A stretch of DNA of 64,000 nucleotides from Methanoregula formicica SMSP (GTDB taxonomy: Archaea; Halobacteriota; Methanomicrobia; Methanomicrobiales; Methanospirillaceae): positions 2,604,001-2,668,000 of the forward strand of contig NC_019943.1 of the NCBI RefSeq assembly GCF_000327485.1. Reading direction: 5' to 3'. Below are positions 1 through 7,790 of the stretch, one piece after another. The notes under the pieces are model-generated. The model searched no databases, was not told the DNA's origin, and saw only the letters and a program-made list of their open reading frames with translations. The position numbers and the translations under genes were made by a program. Each line of letters starts with the position of its first letter. Within the stretch, counting starts at the first letter, position 1.

Positions 1-1
1 A

Positions 2-121
2 GCGGCAAAGCCGAAGTCCCCGCGTCCCGCAGGAAAAACGGAGAAGCCTACCGGTAAGAAGTCATTCGGAAGACCCGCCCGGAGACCGGACGACCGGGGC
101 AGGAAGAAGAGATACCATTAA
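2..121 (+). CDS. C-terminal tail of a truncated upstream gene, very basic
   Basis: This frame is open from the window edge to a TAA at 119-121 and encodes about 39 residues rich in Lys, Arg, Pro and Gly, ending GRKKRYH. The composition resembles the disordered basic tail of RNA-binding proteins such as DEAD-box helicases, but no domain is visible and no function can be assigned. It ends 35 bases before the tRNA gene. A second frame also stays open here for about 18 codons, so the choice of frame is an inference from composition. Confidence 0.45.
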   Translation, partial: AAKPKSPRPAGKTEKPTGKKSFGRPARRPDDRGRKKRYH

Positions 122-156
122 AAAAAGCCCCGGCTAACAAATAGGATACACTTTTT

Positions 157-240
157 GCTGAGGTAGTCTAGCGGTAGGGCGCAGGCCTGGAAAGCCTGTG
201 GTGCGAAAGTGCCTCGGGGGTTCAATTCCCCCCCTCAGCG
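157..240 (+). tRNA. tRNA-Ser (anticodon GGA)
   Basis: The acceptor stem GCTGAGG (157-163) pairs with CCTCAGC (233-239), followed by discriminator G240, which is typical of serine tRNAs. The anticodon stem CAGGC/GCCTG encloses a loop with GGA. The long variable arm (about 201-216) and the T arm with TTCAATT confirm a class II tRNA-Ser that reads UCC/UCU codons. No CCA is encoded. A T-rich tract (244-264) follows and probably terminates transcription; a G7/C6 hairpin lies just beyond at 278-296. Confidence 0.95.
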
Positions 241-416
241 CTTCTTTCATTTTTTTGTGATTTTCCATGGTTCAAACGGGGGGGTAGTCACCCCCCTCCC
301 CGCCATTTTCAAACCTGAAGGACAAGATCCCTACTCATCCCTGCCACTGAGGGTGGGGTGGGTACCCCTCCTGCATTTTTCCCGTACCGGGGCCCGTCAA
401 TAAACCTGCCGGAAAT

Positions 417-1130
417 TTATTGCTCATCCAGACAGTTTTTGGCAAAGAGATAATATTCCGGCACGATTTCAAAACCAAGGAAATGCCGGCCTTCCTCTTT
501 TGCCACCAGCGCCACGGTGCCGGAACCAAGAAAAGGGTCAAGGACCAGATCGCCGGGGTTGCTGGAGTACAACAGAATTTTCCGTACCAGTTCCCGGGGA
601 AGCTTGGTCGGGGTCTTCATCTTCCCCTTCCAGTACTCGCGGTTGATCACCCAGACATCCTCAGGATAATGGTCGATCTTGTTGAACGTGTACTGCTTCG
701 GGTCCTTTGCCACGAACAGGATATGGTAATGGCTGGTCACGTATTTCTTCTTCGTGAAGACACCGAACTGGTACTTCCAGATGAGATGGTTGACGGTAGT
801 AAGACCCGCTTCATCGATCCCTTCGAGGATGTCCCGGAGCCGGTTCCACCCGGAAAAGATGTACATGCTGCCGGCCGGAGAGAGAACACGGGCCGCTTCG
901 GCGATCCACTGGCGCGTGAACTCACCGTACTCTTCTTCCGGCACCTCGCGGTATCCCTCGAGAACATTGGATCCCTTCCGGTTGTAATTGAGCCTTTGCG
1001 CCCGGAAGTCGATGGCAAACGGGGGGTCGGTGACGATCAGATCGACCGTGCCATCCGGGATGCGGGGGAGAAGTTCGAGCGCGTCGCCCTGGTACAGGGT
1101 ATCCGGCCGGAATGCGCCGGGCTTCTTCAT
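417..1130 (-). CDS. DNA methyltransferase, N4-cytosine/N6-adenine type, beta-class order
   Basis: A 237-residue SAM-dependent DNA amino-methyltransferase. The catalytic motif TDPPF lies near residue 35 and the SAM-binding motif DPFLGSGT near residue 195. This order (motif IV first, motif I last, recognition region between) is that of beta-class enzymes such as those of restriction-modification systems. The start codon directly abuts the stop of iorB, so it is read as the last gene of an iorA-iorB-methyltransferase unit. No restriction endonuclease is adjacent, so it may be an orphan methylase. The target sequence cannot be read from the protein. Confidence 0.85.
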   Translation of the reverse strand: MKKPGAFRPDTLYQGDALELLPRIPDGTVDLIVTDPPFAIDFRAQRLNYNRKGSNVLEGYREVPEEEYGEFTRQWIAEAARVLSPAGSMYIFSGWNRLRDILEGIDEAGLTTVNHLIWKYQFGVFTKKKYVTSHYHILFVAKDPKQYTFNKIDHYPEDVWVINREYWKGKMKTPTKLPRELVRKILLYSSNPGDLVLDPFLGSGTVALVAKEEGRHFLGFEIVPEYYLFAKNCLDEQ

Positions 1131-1715
1131 TCAGCTCTTCCCGCCGGCGTCCCGCCCCATCTGGAAGGCCTTTGCATTGATCTCGATCGTCTTTTTCGGG
1201 ACCAGCCGCTTCACTGCTTCGAGCAGGTTCTCCGGTTTCAGCGGGATCCACCGGGAAGCCGCGCCCAGCATCACGACATTCTGGGAGAGCGGGCTCCCCG
1301 CCTCGGTTGCGATGCGGTCTGCCTCGATAAGGCAGAGGCCGTGTTTTTTGAGTGCGGCGATAATCTCATCCTCGGTCGGGGGAGTGAGTTTCTGGGTATA
1401 GACTGACGTCGGTATGACAAGGTTCCTGCTCACAACCGCAGTTCCCTCCTTTTTCAGGTAATGGGAGTACCGCAGCGCCTCCAGGAGGTCAAACGAGATC
1501 AGGAGGTCTGCCTGCCCCGGGGGAATGAGGGGGCCGTACAGCCCGTCGATGCGAATATGGCTCTCAACCGAACCGCCGCGCTGGGCCATGCCGTGGGTCT
1601 CCGCACCCTTGATGTGCCTTCCCTCGATGAGGCAGGCCTCGCCAAGGATATTGGATGCAAGGATCGTGCCCTGCCCGCCGATACCGACAATCAGGATGTC
1701 GAAGCTGCCGGTCAT
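1131..1715 (-). CDS. iorB: Indolepyruvate:ferredoxin oxidoreductase, beta subunit
   Basis: A 194-residue gamma-domain subunit of the 2-oxoacid:ferredoxin oxidoreductase family. The N-terminal glycine-rich GIGGQGT segment and GAETHGMAQRGG, the typical KGAxxxGxxxRGG-like region, are visible. With IorA it oxidatively decarboxylates aryl pyruvates to aryl-acetyl-CoA, or works in reverse to make aromatic amino acids in methanogens, using ferredoxin. The start overlaps the iorA stop in an ATGA, showing translational coupling. Length is normal for the family. Confidence 0.93.
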   Translation of the reverse strand: MTGSFDILIVGIGGQGTILASNILGEACLIEGRHIKGAETHGMAQRGGSVESHIRIDGLYGPLIPPGQADLLISFDLLEALRYSHYLKKEGTAVVSRNLVIPTSVYTQKLTPPTEDEIIAALKKHGLCLIEADRIATEAGSPLSQNVVMLGAASRWIPLKPENLLEAVKRLVPKKTIEINAKAFQMGRDAGGKS

Positions 1716-3481
1716 TTCTTTCTCTCCTTGCCAATCGCCCCGACAGGACAGAGCTGGGCGCAGACCGCACAGCCGCTGCAGAGATCATTGATCCGCGCTT
1801 TCTCATCGGCGAATTCTATCGCCGGGCAGCCGAACCGTACACAGGTCCCGCACCCGGTGCAGGCTTCGGTGTCGACCTCGTAACGCCCGCGCTTCACGCC
1901 CATGCGGCGGGCAGTGATGACGCACATCTGCTTGGCGATAATGACTTTGACGCCCTTCCTTTTCTTTGCCTCCGAGAGGACATTCACCATGCCGGTGACG
2001 TCGTACGGGTCAACGGTCTCGACAAAGGTCGCCCCGCAGGCCCGGCAGACCGCATCGAGCGAGATTGTCGGGGTCTCCACGCCGCACGCCGTCAGGCCGG
2101 TGTTCGGGTTCGGCTGGTGGCCGGTCATGGCCGTGATCCGATTGTCGAGGATGACGACAGTCATGTTCGCGCCATTGTAGACGGCGTTCATCAGGCCCTG
2201 GATCCCTGTGTGCAGGAACGTGGAGTCCCCGATCGTACAGACCACATCATGAGTCTCACCGGAGTGGGCGATCCCGCTGCCAACCGTTATTGACGCGCCC
2301 ATGCAGATGGTCGTGTCCACGGCCCCAAGCTGGAGGCCGAGGGTATAGCACCCGATGTCGCTAGGGTAAACTGCGTCGCGGAAGACCTTCTTTATTGCAT
2401 AGAAGGCCCCGCGGTGGAGGCAGCCCGCACAAAGGATCGGGGGGCGGACCGGCAGGTCCGTGACGGGCGCGGGCGCGGCAAGCGGGCTTTTTTTGAGGAT
2501 GCCTGCCTTCTCCATGATGGCCGCAACTGCCTGCGGCGATAACTCTCCTTCGTAGGGTGCATACCCGTTCTTCTTGCCAAATACCGGGACCGTGCCTGCC
2601 ACCTGCCGTACCGTCTCCTCGACTTCCGGTGCAAGTTCTTCGATAACCAGGACTCTTTCGTGTTTCCTGACGAAGTCACCGAGCCATTCCTCATCAATCG
2701 GGTATGCCCCGATCTTCATGAAAGAGACCCCTTCCGGCAGGAGTTCCTGCACATAGGTAGCCCCGATACCACTCGCGATGACCGCAGTCTTCCCGCGGAT
2801 CTCGTACCGGTTCAGGCCAAGGTCCACGAGCCGCTTCCGGATGGCGGGCTGCTTCTCGTTGAGCTTCTTGTGAAGTACGCGGGTATGGGCCGGAATCACG
2901 ACATATTGCCGTGGGTCTTTTTTGAACTCGCCCTTCCGTGTGCTCTTTGTCACAGGTCCGAGCCCCACATCACCCTTCGAGTGGCAGATGCGGGTCGTGG
3001 GACGGAAGATCACCGGAATACCAAACTCCTCGGAAAGGGCGAATGCCTCAGAGACCATGTCGTGCGCTTCCTGCACGCTCGCCGGGTCCAGGCAGGGCAC
3101 CCGCGCGAAGTGCGCATAGCACCGGGTGTCCTGCTCGTTCTGGGAACTGTGGGCGAACGGGTCGTCCGCGCTCAGGATGACAAGGCCCCCGGTCACACCA
3201 GTATAAGCGCTCGTCATCAGCGGATCGGCAGCAACATTCAGCCCCACATGCTTCATGGTGCAGATTGCGCGGACACCGCACCAAGCTGCGGCAAGCGCGT
3301 TCTCCAGCGCCACTTTCTCGTTCACCGACCATTCAAGGTAATACGGCCGTTCCGGCTGTGCCCGCAGCGTATCGATCACTTCGGACGAGGGCGTACCGGG
3401 GTAGCCGCAGACAAAGTCCACACCCGCTTCGAGACAGGCATGCGCTATTGCTTCATTCCCAAGGAGATACTTCCGTTCCAT
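1712..3481 (-). CDS. iorA: Indolepyruvate:ferredoxin oxidoreductase, alpha subunit
   Basis: A 589-residue subunit carrying thiamine diphosphate and iron-sulfur clusters. The N-terminal pyrimidine-binding part contains GYPGTPSSE, the central TPP-binding part contains GDSTFLHTG, and the C-terminus carries two ferredoxin-like motifs, CTGCGTCVRFGCP and CSGCAVCAQLCP, for two [4Fe-4S] clusters. It works with IorB in the cytoplasm on indolepyruvate and related aryl pyruvates. A T-rich TATA-like element on the minus strand (about 3510-3521) lies about 30 bases before the ATG, which suggests a very short leader. Length is normal for the family. Confidence 0.95.
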   Translation of the reverse strand: MERKYLLGNEAIAHACLEAGVDFVCGYPGTPSSEVIDTLRAQPERPYYLEWSVNEKVALENALAAAWCGVRAICTMKHVGLNVAADPLMTSAYTGVTGGLVILSADDPFAHSSQNEQDTRCYAHFARVPCLDPASVQEAHDMVSEAFALSEEFGIPVIFRPTTRICHSKGDVGLGPVTKSTRKGEFKKDPRQYVVIPAHTRVLHKKLNEKQPAIRKRLVDLGLNRYEIRGKTAVIASGIGATYVQELLPEGVSFMKIGAYPIDEEWLGDFVRKHERVLVIEELAPEVEETVRQVAGTVPVFGKKNGYAPYEGELSPQAVAAIMEKAGILKKSPLAAPAPVTDLPVRPPILCAGCLHRGAFYAIKKVFRDAVYPSDIGCYTLGLQLGAVDTTICMGASITVGSGIAHSGETHDVVCTIGDSTFLHTGIQGLMNAVYNGANMTVVILDNRITAMTGHQPNPNTGLTACGVETPTISLDAVCRACGATFVETVDPYDVTGMVNVLSEAKKRKGVKVIIAKQMCVITARRMGVKRGRYEVDTEACTGCGTCVRFGCPAIEFADEKARINDLCSGCAVCAQLCPVGAIGKERKK

Positions 3482-3577
3482 GATCCCAGTTCCGTATAAT
3501 TACCGTGGTCTTTTTACACATATCCCTATCTAAAGATCCCGGACAGGATCCGTTACCTGCGCTTGTGGATTCACAAC

Positions 3578-3586
3578 CTATAAAAA
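3578..3586 (+). promoter_or_regulatory. TATA box of the tRNA-Ile gene
   Basis: CTATAAAAA lies about 45 bases before the mature tRNA start. Transcription would begin near 3610, leaving a short 5' leader. Its fit to the archaeal TATA consensus and its place before a tRNA are the support. Confidence 0.55.
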
Positions 3587-3628
3587 CTCCGGTGGAGTAG
3601 TAATTAGGGTAAAATCCAACCAACTATC

Positions 3629-3702
3629 GGGCCCGTAGCATAGCCAGGTGGTGCGCCCGGCTGATAACCGGGAGGTCATGAGTTCGAATCTCATCGGGCC
3701 CA
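3629..3702 (+). tRNA. tRNA-Ile (anticodon GAT)
   Basis: Acceptor GGGCCCG (3629-3635) pairs with CGGGCCC (3695-3701), with discriminator A3702. The anticodon stem CCCGG/CCGGG holds a loop with GAT, and the T arm contains GTTCGAATC. It is 74 bases long without encoded CCA. Its acceptor stem is identical to that of the CAT-anticodon tRNA at 17846-17920. Confidence 0.95.
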
Positions 3703-3796
3703 TCGCATTTTCATTGTTTTTGCTAATTTTACAATACCTTCACAGCAACGAGACCTGATGGTCTTTTTCATTAGAATAAAAAAAAGGGGCGCAGGA

Positions 3797-4336
3797 TCAT
3801 TCCTGCTGTTTTTTGCCGAACACGTACCCGATGACAATCTCCAGCGAGGCAAGGAGCGCCTCCTCATTCTTAAGATAGTCATGCATTGCGCGGTACAGCA
3901 TGAACATGATGTCATAGCCGTAGACCTCGAGCGCCCTCTTTGCTGTGACGGGATTGAGGTAGGAGTCGGTCAAAAACCCGTCGAAACTGTACATCAGTTC
4001 GAAGAAATCCCCGTCCTCTGAGAGGACACAGAACTGGTCGACAACGGGCATTGAGGGGTTGTCGGGGCGGAACGCGGATGGCTGTTCGGACTTTCCGAGG
4101 ATGATCATCTTCTGGGAATAGTACTGGGGGTCGTAGATCTCCCCCTTGGTGTCCTGCTTGCCCTTCTTGAGCATGTTGAGGCCCACGATCTTCACCACCG
4201 GGATTGCCGATGTTGCCATATTTTGTAAGAGCCGGGCCTCGTTCTCCCGTATCGTTTCCGCCAGTGCCTTCTCGTTCTCCTGCAGTGCCTCAATCTTCTG
4301 CATGAGGGCGTCAAATCCCTTCTCGACATCGTCCAT
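3797..4336 (-). CDS. Hypothetical protein with N-terminal coiled coil
   Basis: A 179-residue soluble protein of unknown function. Residues 1-40 form a heptad-like helix (DVEKGFDALMQKIEAL, then ENEKALAETIRENEARL), suggesting an oligomerising coiled coil. The rest is a mixed globular region without metal-binding or catalytic motifs that I recognise. I chose the ATG at 4336 because GGGGAG lies nine bases upstream; an in-frame TTG two codons earlier is less likely. It stands alone, tail-on to the tRNA-Ile gene. Confidence 0.75.
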   Translation of the reverse strand: MDDVEKGFDALMQKIEALQENEKALAETIRENEARLLQNMATSAIPVVKIVGLNMLKKGKQDTKGEIYDPQYYSQKMIILGKSEQPSAFRPDNPSMPVVDQFCVLSEDGDFFELMYSFDGFLTDSYLNPVTAKRALEVYGYDIMFMLYRAMHDYLKNEEALLASLEIVIGYVFGKKQQE

Positions 4337-4431
4337 TCTCAAAAACTCCCCGTGTAACAGTCTGTATCAAAGATAAGAAGTGTTCATGCCCGAGCTATAA
4401 AACGACTCCTTTCCGGTACCCGGTCATCCCC

Positions 4432-4470
4432 ATGACAAAGGACATGCTGCAGGAAACGGTGAAAGGGTGA
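4432..4470 (+). CDS. Possible 12-residue leaderless mini-ORF
   Basis: A good TATA element (GCTATAAAAC, 4394-4403) sits about 30 bases before this ATG, the distance expected for a leaderless archaeal transcript. It encodes MTKDMLQETVKG and then stops. It lies just before the operator and promoter of the DtxR-type gene. It could equally be the untranslated start of a longer transcript; the only evidence is the promoter spacing. Confidence 0.2.
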   Translation: MTKDMLQETVKG

Positions 4471-4481
4471 CAACATGAAAT

Positions 4482-4500
4482 ATTTGGTATCCCCCCAAAC
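4482..4500. promoter_or_regulatory. Predicted operator of the DtxR-type regulator (site 1)
   Basis: Inverted repeat TTTGG-N7-CCAAA (4483-4499) directly before the TATA-like CTTTATC (4500-4506) of the regulator gene, whose ATG at 4532 would be leaderless. The same arms with the same 7-base spacer occur before cbiM (6735-6751). Binding here would block TBP/TFB access, so autoregulation is the simplest reading. This is an inference from matching geometry. Confidence 0.5.
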
Positions 4501-4531
4501 TTTATCCGCGATCACCGATAACCAAGGATAG

Positions 4532-4999
4532 ATGACACCGGTCGAAGGGCTCGAACTGGCCCCACGGAAGGTCGGGTTTCTCCGCTTCCTTTCAGAACGG
4601 GGCGGCAGTGCGCGGACAACGGAGATCGCCGCCCACTTTGGCGTTGATCCCTCCACGATAACCAAGATTATCGGGGATCTGGCAGAGACTGGATACCTGC
4701 ACCATACCCCCTACTATGGCGTAAGCTTGACCGATGAGGGGAAGCAGTACGCGCAATTCCTGGTGAAGCGTCACCGGATCTTAAGCCTCCTCCTTGTCAG
4801 GAACGGGCTCTCCCGCGAGGATGCATGCCGGGAGGTCTCCCGGTTCGAGAGTTTCATCTCCCGCAACGCAATCGACACCATGTGCCGGGCCATGGGCCAC
4901 CCGCAACTGGGCGCCTGCGGGGAGATCACCCATGATGATGGATGCTTGGCTGAGAATGCACGGCATGAACACGGGAAGAAACGGATCGTGCGCTCGTGA
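4532..4999 (+). CDS. DtxR-family metal-dependent transcriptional regulator
   Basis: A 155-residue regulator. Residues 15-70 form a winged helix (TTEIAAHFGVDPSTITKIIGDL); residues 75-140 resemble the metal-binding/dimerisation helices of DtxR proteins (RHRILSLLL, SRFESFIS, then ID-MCRAMGHP and CGEITHDDGC). It lacks the C-terminal SH3-like domain of the longest members. Its stop overlaps the GTG start of cbiQ, so it is co-transcribed with a nickel/cobalt transporter and probably senses the same metal. Which metal it binds cannot be told from sequence. Inverted repeats at 4483-4499 and 6735-6751 are its likely targets. Confidence 0.82.
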   Translation: MTPVEGLELAPRKVGFLRFLSERGGSARTTEIAAHFGVDPSTITKIIGDLAETGYLHHTPYYGVSLTDEGKQYAQFLVKRHRILSLLLVRNGLSREDACREVSRFESFISRNAIDTMCRAMGHPQLGACGEITHDDGCLAENARHEHGKKRIVRS

Positions 5000-5817
5000 G
5001 CCCGTCCATGATCGCAGAACACATCCCGGACCTCGACATCATCACCAGCTGCGCCGAACGGCAGGATTCGGTCTTCTCCCGGGCAAGTCCCTGGACCAAG
5101 CTCATCCTGCTCATCCTGATCGTCCTCACAATCACCATCACGAGCACCCTCCCTATCCTTTCCGCCCTGTACACCGTGATTTTCGTATCCTGCATTGCTG
5201 CCGGACTCCCCATGAGGAAGATCATTGCCTGGTACGCCATGCCCGTGATCTTTGTGCTCTCGCTTGTGGGGATCCTGGCGTGGACAGAGCCCGGCGTCCC
5301 GCTCTTCTCCATTCCTGTCGGAGGGTTTGTTCTCACGCTTACCGACCAGGGCATCATCCTTGTCGTTACCCTGCTCGTTAAGGCGCTCATCTCGGTCACG
5401 TTTTCGCTCTTCTTCCTCATGACCACGAAGTATGCCCACTTCTCGGCCATGGTTTCCCGCATCTTTCCTTCGCCGCTCGACCAGGTCTTCCTCCTTGCCT
5501 ACCGGTTCCTCTTCCTGACCCTTGCCATGGCCGCATCCCTCTTAAAGGCAGTCCGCTCACGGGGTGGGGGACTCATCCGATCCATCCGGGTCCAGGGGCG
5601 CCTCTTTGCCGGTATCTTCGGCCTTGTCTTCATCCGTTCCTTCGAGCGTGCTGAACGCGTCGAGAAAGCAATGGTGGCACGGGGATATAACGGGTCATTT
5701 TCCGCCCACACGAAGATACCCGGGCCGGGGATTGCCGGGTATGCGCTGATCTGCGCAGGATGTTCTGCAGTATTCCTGCTCGTCTGGATCTCCCCGCATG
5801 CGGCTGGAGGGTGGTGA
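4996..5817 (+). CDS. cbiQ: ECF-type nickel/cobalt transporter, transmembrane T component
   Basis: A 273-residue membrane protein with about five to six hydrophobic helices, starting at a GTG that overlaps the regulator's TGA. Two short cytoplasmic coupling signatures, VRSRGGG and MVARGYNG, match the paired Ala-Arg-Gly-type motifs by which T components engage their ATPases. It joins CbiO (ATPase) and CbiM/CbiN (substrate capture) into a group I energy-coupling-factor importer. An internal ATG at 5008 is an alternative start. Confidence 0.9.
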   Translation: MSPSMIAEHIPDLDIITSCAERQDSVFSRASPWTKLILLILIVLTITITSTLPILSALYTVIFVSCIAAGLPMRKIIAWYAMPVIFVLSLVGILAWTEPGVPLFSIPVGGFVLTLTDQGIILVVTLLVKALISVTFSLFFLMTTKYAHFSAMVSRIFPSPLDQVFLLAYRFLFLTLAMAASLLKAVRSRGGGLIRSIRVQGRLFAGIFGLVFIRSFERAERVEKAMVARGYNGSFSAHTKIPGPGIAGYALICAGCSAVFLLVWISPHAAGGW

Positions 5818-5820
5818 ACC

Positions 5821-6711
5821 ATGACAATCATGCGCCACGATCCCGACCACCTGCACTGCGAGCATGAGGATCCCTCGCGTGAACTGATCCACGTTGACTG
5901 CGCCAGTCATACGTATCCTGACGGGAGCGTTGGGATCCATGAGATGTGTTTCCATGTCTTAAAAGACGAGATCGTTGCCCTGTGCGGCCCCAACGGCTCG
6001 GGCAAATCCACGCTCATCGAGCACCTGAACGGCCTGCTCCTTCCCACAAAAGGCGATATCGTGATTAACGGCAGGTCGGTCACCCGCGGGGAACGCGAGG
6101 GCCTCTGGAAAGAGGTGGGGGTGATCTTCCAGCGTTCCGAGGACCAGTTGTTTGCACCAACGGTCCTTGACGATGTCATGTTCGGTCCGCTGAACCTGGG
6201 CATGGCACCGGAAGAAGCGAGAACGGCGGCGCTCGAAGCGCTTGAGGCAGTCGGTGCCGCAGAACTTGTGGGTAAGCTGCCCAATTACCTGAGCGGCGGG
6301 CAGAAGAGGCTTGTCTCGATAGCCGGGATCCTTGCCATGAAGCCGCGGATTATTGCCATGGACGAGCCGACCTCCGATCTGGATCCCGTCCACAGTGCCC
6401 GGATTGAACGTCTCATCGTGGAGCTGAAAACACGGTATGGCATCAGTGTCGTGATCGCCACTCACGACCTCGAACTCGCGGCACGGATCGCAGACCGCAT
6501 CTGCCTTGTCAGAAACGGGGCGGTCTTTGCAGAGGGGAGTCCGCGCGATGTGTTCTATGACTCCGATCTGATCCATGAGGCGGGGCTGAAACAGCCGGAT
6601 ACGGTCAAGACATGGCTTGAGTACTGCAGGTCACAGGGAGGGAAACGGGACGAGCGGCCTGTCACAAGGGTGGAACTGGTGCGGCTGCTCGGGACAGGTC
6701 CTGGCAGGTAA
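5821..6711 (+). CDS. cbiO: ECF-type nickel/cobalt transporter, ATP-binding subunit
   Basis: A 296-residue ABC ATPase. Visible motifs in order: Walker A GPNGSGKST (about residue 56), Q-loop FQRSEDQLF with the DQ typical of ECF ATPases, signature LSGGQKR, Walker B IIAMDEP with D-loop SDLDP, and switch His in ATHDLE. GGAGGGTGG before the ATG is a strong ribosome site. Only one ATPase gene is present, so the transporter probably uses a CbiO homodimer. An N-terminal His-rich stretch (MRHDPDHLHCEHE) could bind metal. Confidence 0.93.
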   Translation: MTIMRHDPDHLHCEHEDPSRELIHVDCASHTYPDGSVGIHEMCFHVLKDEIVALCGPNGSGKSTLIEHLNGLLLPTKGDIVINGRSVTRGEREGLWKEVGVIFQRSEDQLFAPTVLDDVMFGPLNLGMAPEEARTAALEALEAVGAAELVGKLPNYLSGGQKRLVSIAGILAMKPRIIAMDEPTSDLDPVHSARIERLIVELKTRYGISVVIATHDLELAARIADRICLVRNGAVFAEGSPRDVFYDSDLIHEAGLKQPDTVKTWLEYCRSQGGKRDERPVTRVELVRLLGTGPGR

Positions 6712-6733
6712 CCGGAATGTAAGGACCCGGAAA

Positions 6734-6752
6734 GTTTGGGGTGTTACCAAAC
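6734..6752. promoter_or_regulatory. Predicted operator before cbiM (site 2)
   Basis: GTTTGG (6734-6739) and CCAAAC (6747-6752) form an inverted repeat with a 7-base spacer, the same core and spacing as the site before the DtxR-type gene. A TATA-like GTTTTTAT (6763-6770) follows, so cbiM-cbiN has its own promoter under the same control. Confidence 0.5.
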
Positions 6753-6829
6753 ATTTCCTCATGTTTTTATGTTTCCCGGAATAATGGTTGATCAGACAGC
6801 ATCGTTCACCCGGGGAGGAGTGAGAAACC

Positions 6830-7480
6830 ATGGCACACATCCATCTCGAAGACGGGGCGTTCCCGCTCACCTGGGTCCTTGTCTGGTGGCTCCTTGCCCT
6901 TGCATGCATCGGGATTGCACTCTGGATCTTACGGTCTCAGGGGCGAAAGGATACCGGCAGGATCACCGTTGCCGCGTTTGTGACGGCAGCAGCCTTCGCG
7001 CTCTTCCAGGTCAATATCCCGCTCTTTGGCGGAGTCCACCTGAACCTGACACCCCTTGTCGGCATCCTTGCCGGGCCGGTGCTCGGTTCCCTCGTGATAC
7101 TGGTCATTAATATCCTCTCGGCAGCCATCGGCCACGGGGGATGGGGCCTTGTAGGGGCAAACGTGCTCGTGAACCTTGCCGAGGTTCTCATTGCATGGGC
7201 GGTCTTCCGGGGATCCCGCACGTTCATTCCCGATCTCTTCTCCCGGGCAGCGATTGCCACATTCGCCGGACTCTTCTGCGGCAACCTCATCATGATCGCG
7301 ATCATTTTGCTCTCCGGGGTCCAGGGGATAGCCCAGTCATCGGGACAGGTCCTTGCCGGCCTCTCTCTCATTGTCGCCGTGAACATGGGAGTGGCCGTGA
7401 TCGAGGCGCTCATCTCGGGACTCATTGTGCGATATATCGGGAATGTCCGGCCGGACCTTCTGGGAGAGCAGGGACGATGA
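6830..7480 (+). CDS. cbiM: ECF-type nickel/cobalt transporter, substrate-capture subunit
   Basis: A 216-residue CbiM/NikM protein with six to seven hydrophobic segments. The N-terminus reads MAHIHLEDG. If Met1 is removed, as normal before Ala, His becomes residue 2, the position that binds the metal together with the free amino end in NikM/CbiM proteins. The conserved VHLN loop follows near residue 70. GGGGAGGAG precedes the ATG. It forms a second cluster with cbiN, separated from cbiQ-cbiO by a 118-base promoter region. Nickel versus cobalt cannot be decided. Confidence 0.9.
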   Translation: MAHIHLEDGAFPLTWVLVWWLLALACIGIALWILRSQGRKDTGRITVAAFVTAAAFALFQVNIPLFGGVHLNLTPLVGILAGPVLGSLVILVINILSAAIGHGGWGLVGANVLVNLAEVLIAWAVFRGSRTFIPDLFSRAAIATFAGLFCGNLIMIAIILLSGVQGIAQSSGQVLAGLSLIVAVNMGVAVIEALISGLIVRYIGNVRPDLLGEQGR

Positions 7481-7761
7481 CAGGGCTTCTGGAAAAGCGG
7501 GGGCTGATTCTCTTCTGCTTGATCGCAGCCATCCTCCTTGCAGCCGCGATCCTGGCATTCCAGGCAACCGGGCCGCAGGGTATCGAGGAACGGTTCCATT
7601 CGGCCGCCGGCCTTTCTTTTGAGGAGCATGGGGAGGATGCAGGACACGGAGAGGACGGTGGTGCCGGGTTTGCTATCGAAGGCAACCCGCTGCTGTACGG
7701 GATACTTCTCTGTTGCCTTGCACTCGGCTGCGCTGCTCTTTACTATCATTACCGGATCTGA
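7477..7761 (+). CDS. CbiN/PDGLE-like small transporter subunit
   Basis: A 94-residue protein that starts in an ATGA overlap with cbiM. It has an N-terminal helix (residues 9-28), a His/Asp/Glu-rich extracellular loop (EEHGEDAGHGEDGG, about residues 50-63) and a C-terminal helix (residues 73-90). This layout, two helices around a loop facing outside, is that of CbiN/NikN-type accessory subunits. The acidic-His loop may concentrate metal ions. Its stop faces mtaB, 29 bases away. Confidence 0.8.
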   Translation: MTGLLEKRGLILFCLIAAILLAAAILAFQATGPQGIEERFHSAAGLSFEEHGEDAGHGEDGGAGFAIEGNPLLYGILLCCLALGCAALYYHYRI

Positions 7762-7790
7762 GCAGGCCACATTCCGGTGTGGACGTGCAG

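Noticed and set aside
420-1406. Long plus-strand open frame opposite the methyltransferase and iorB
   Set aside because: Antisense shadow of two well-supported genes in GC-rich DNA.
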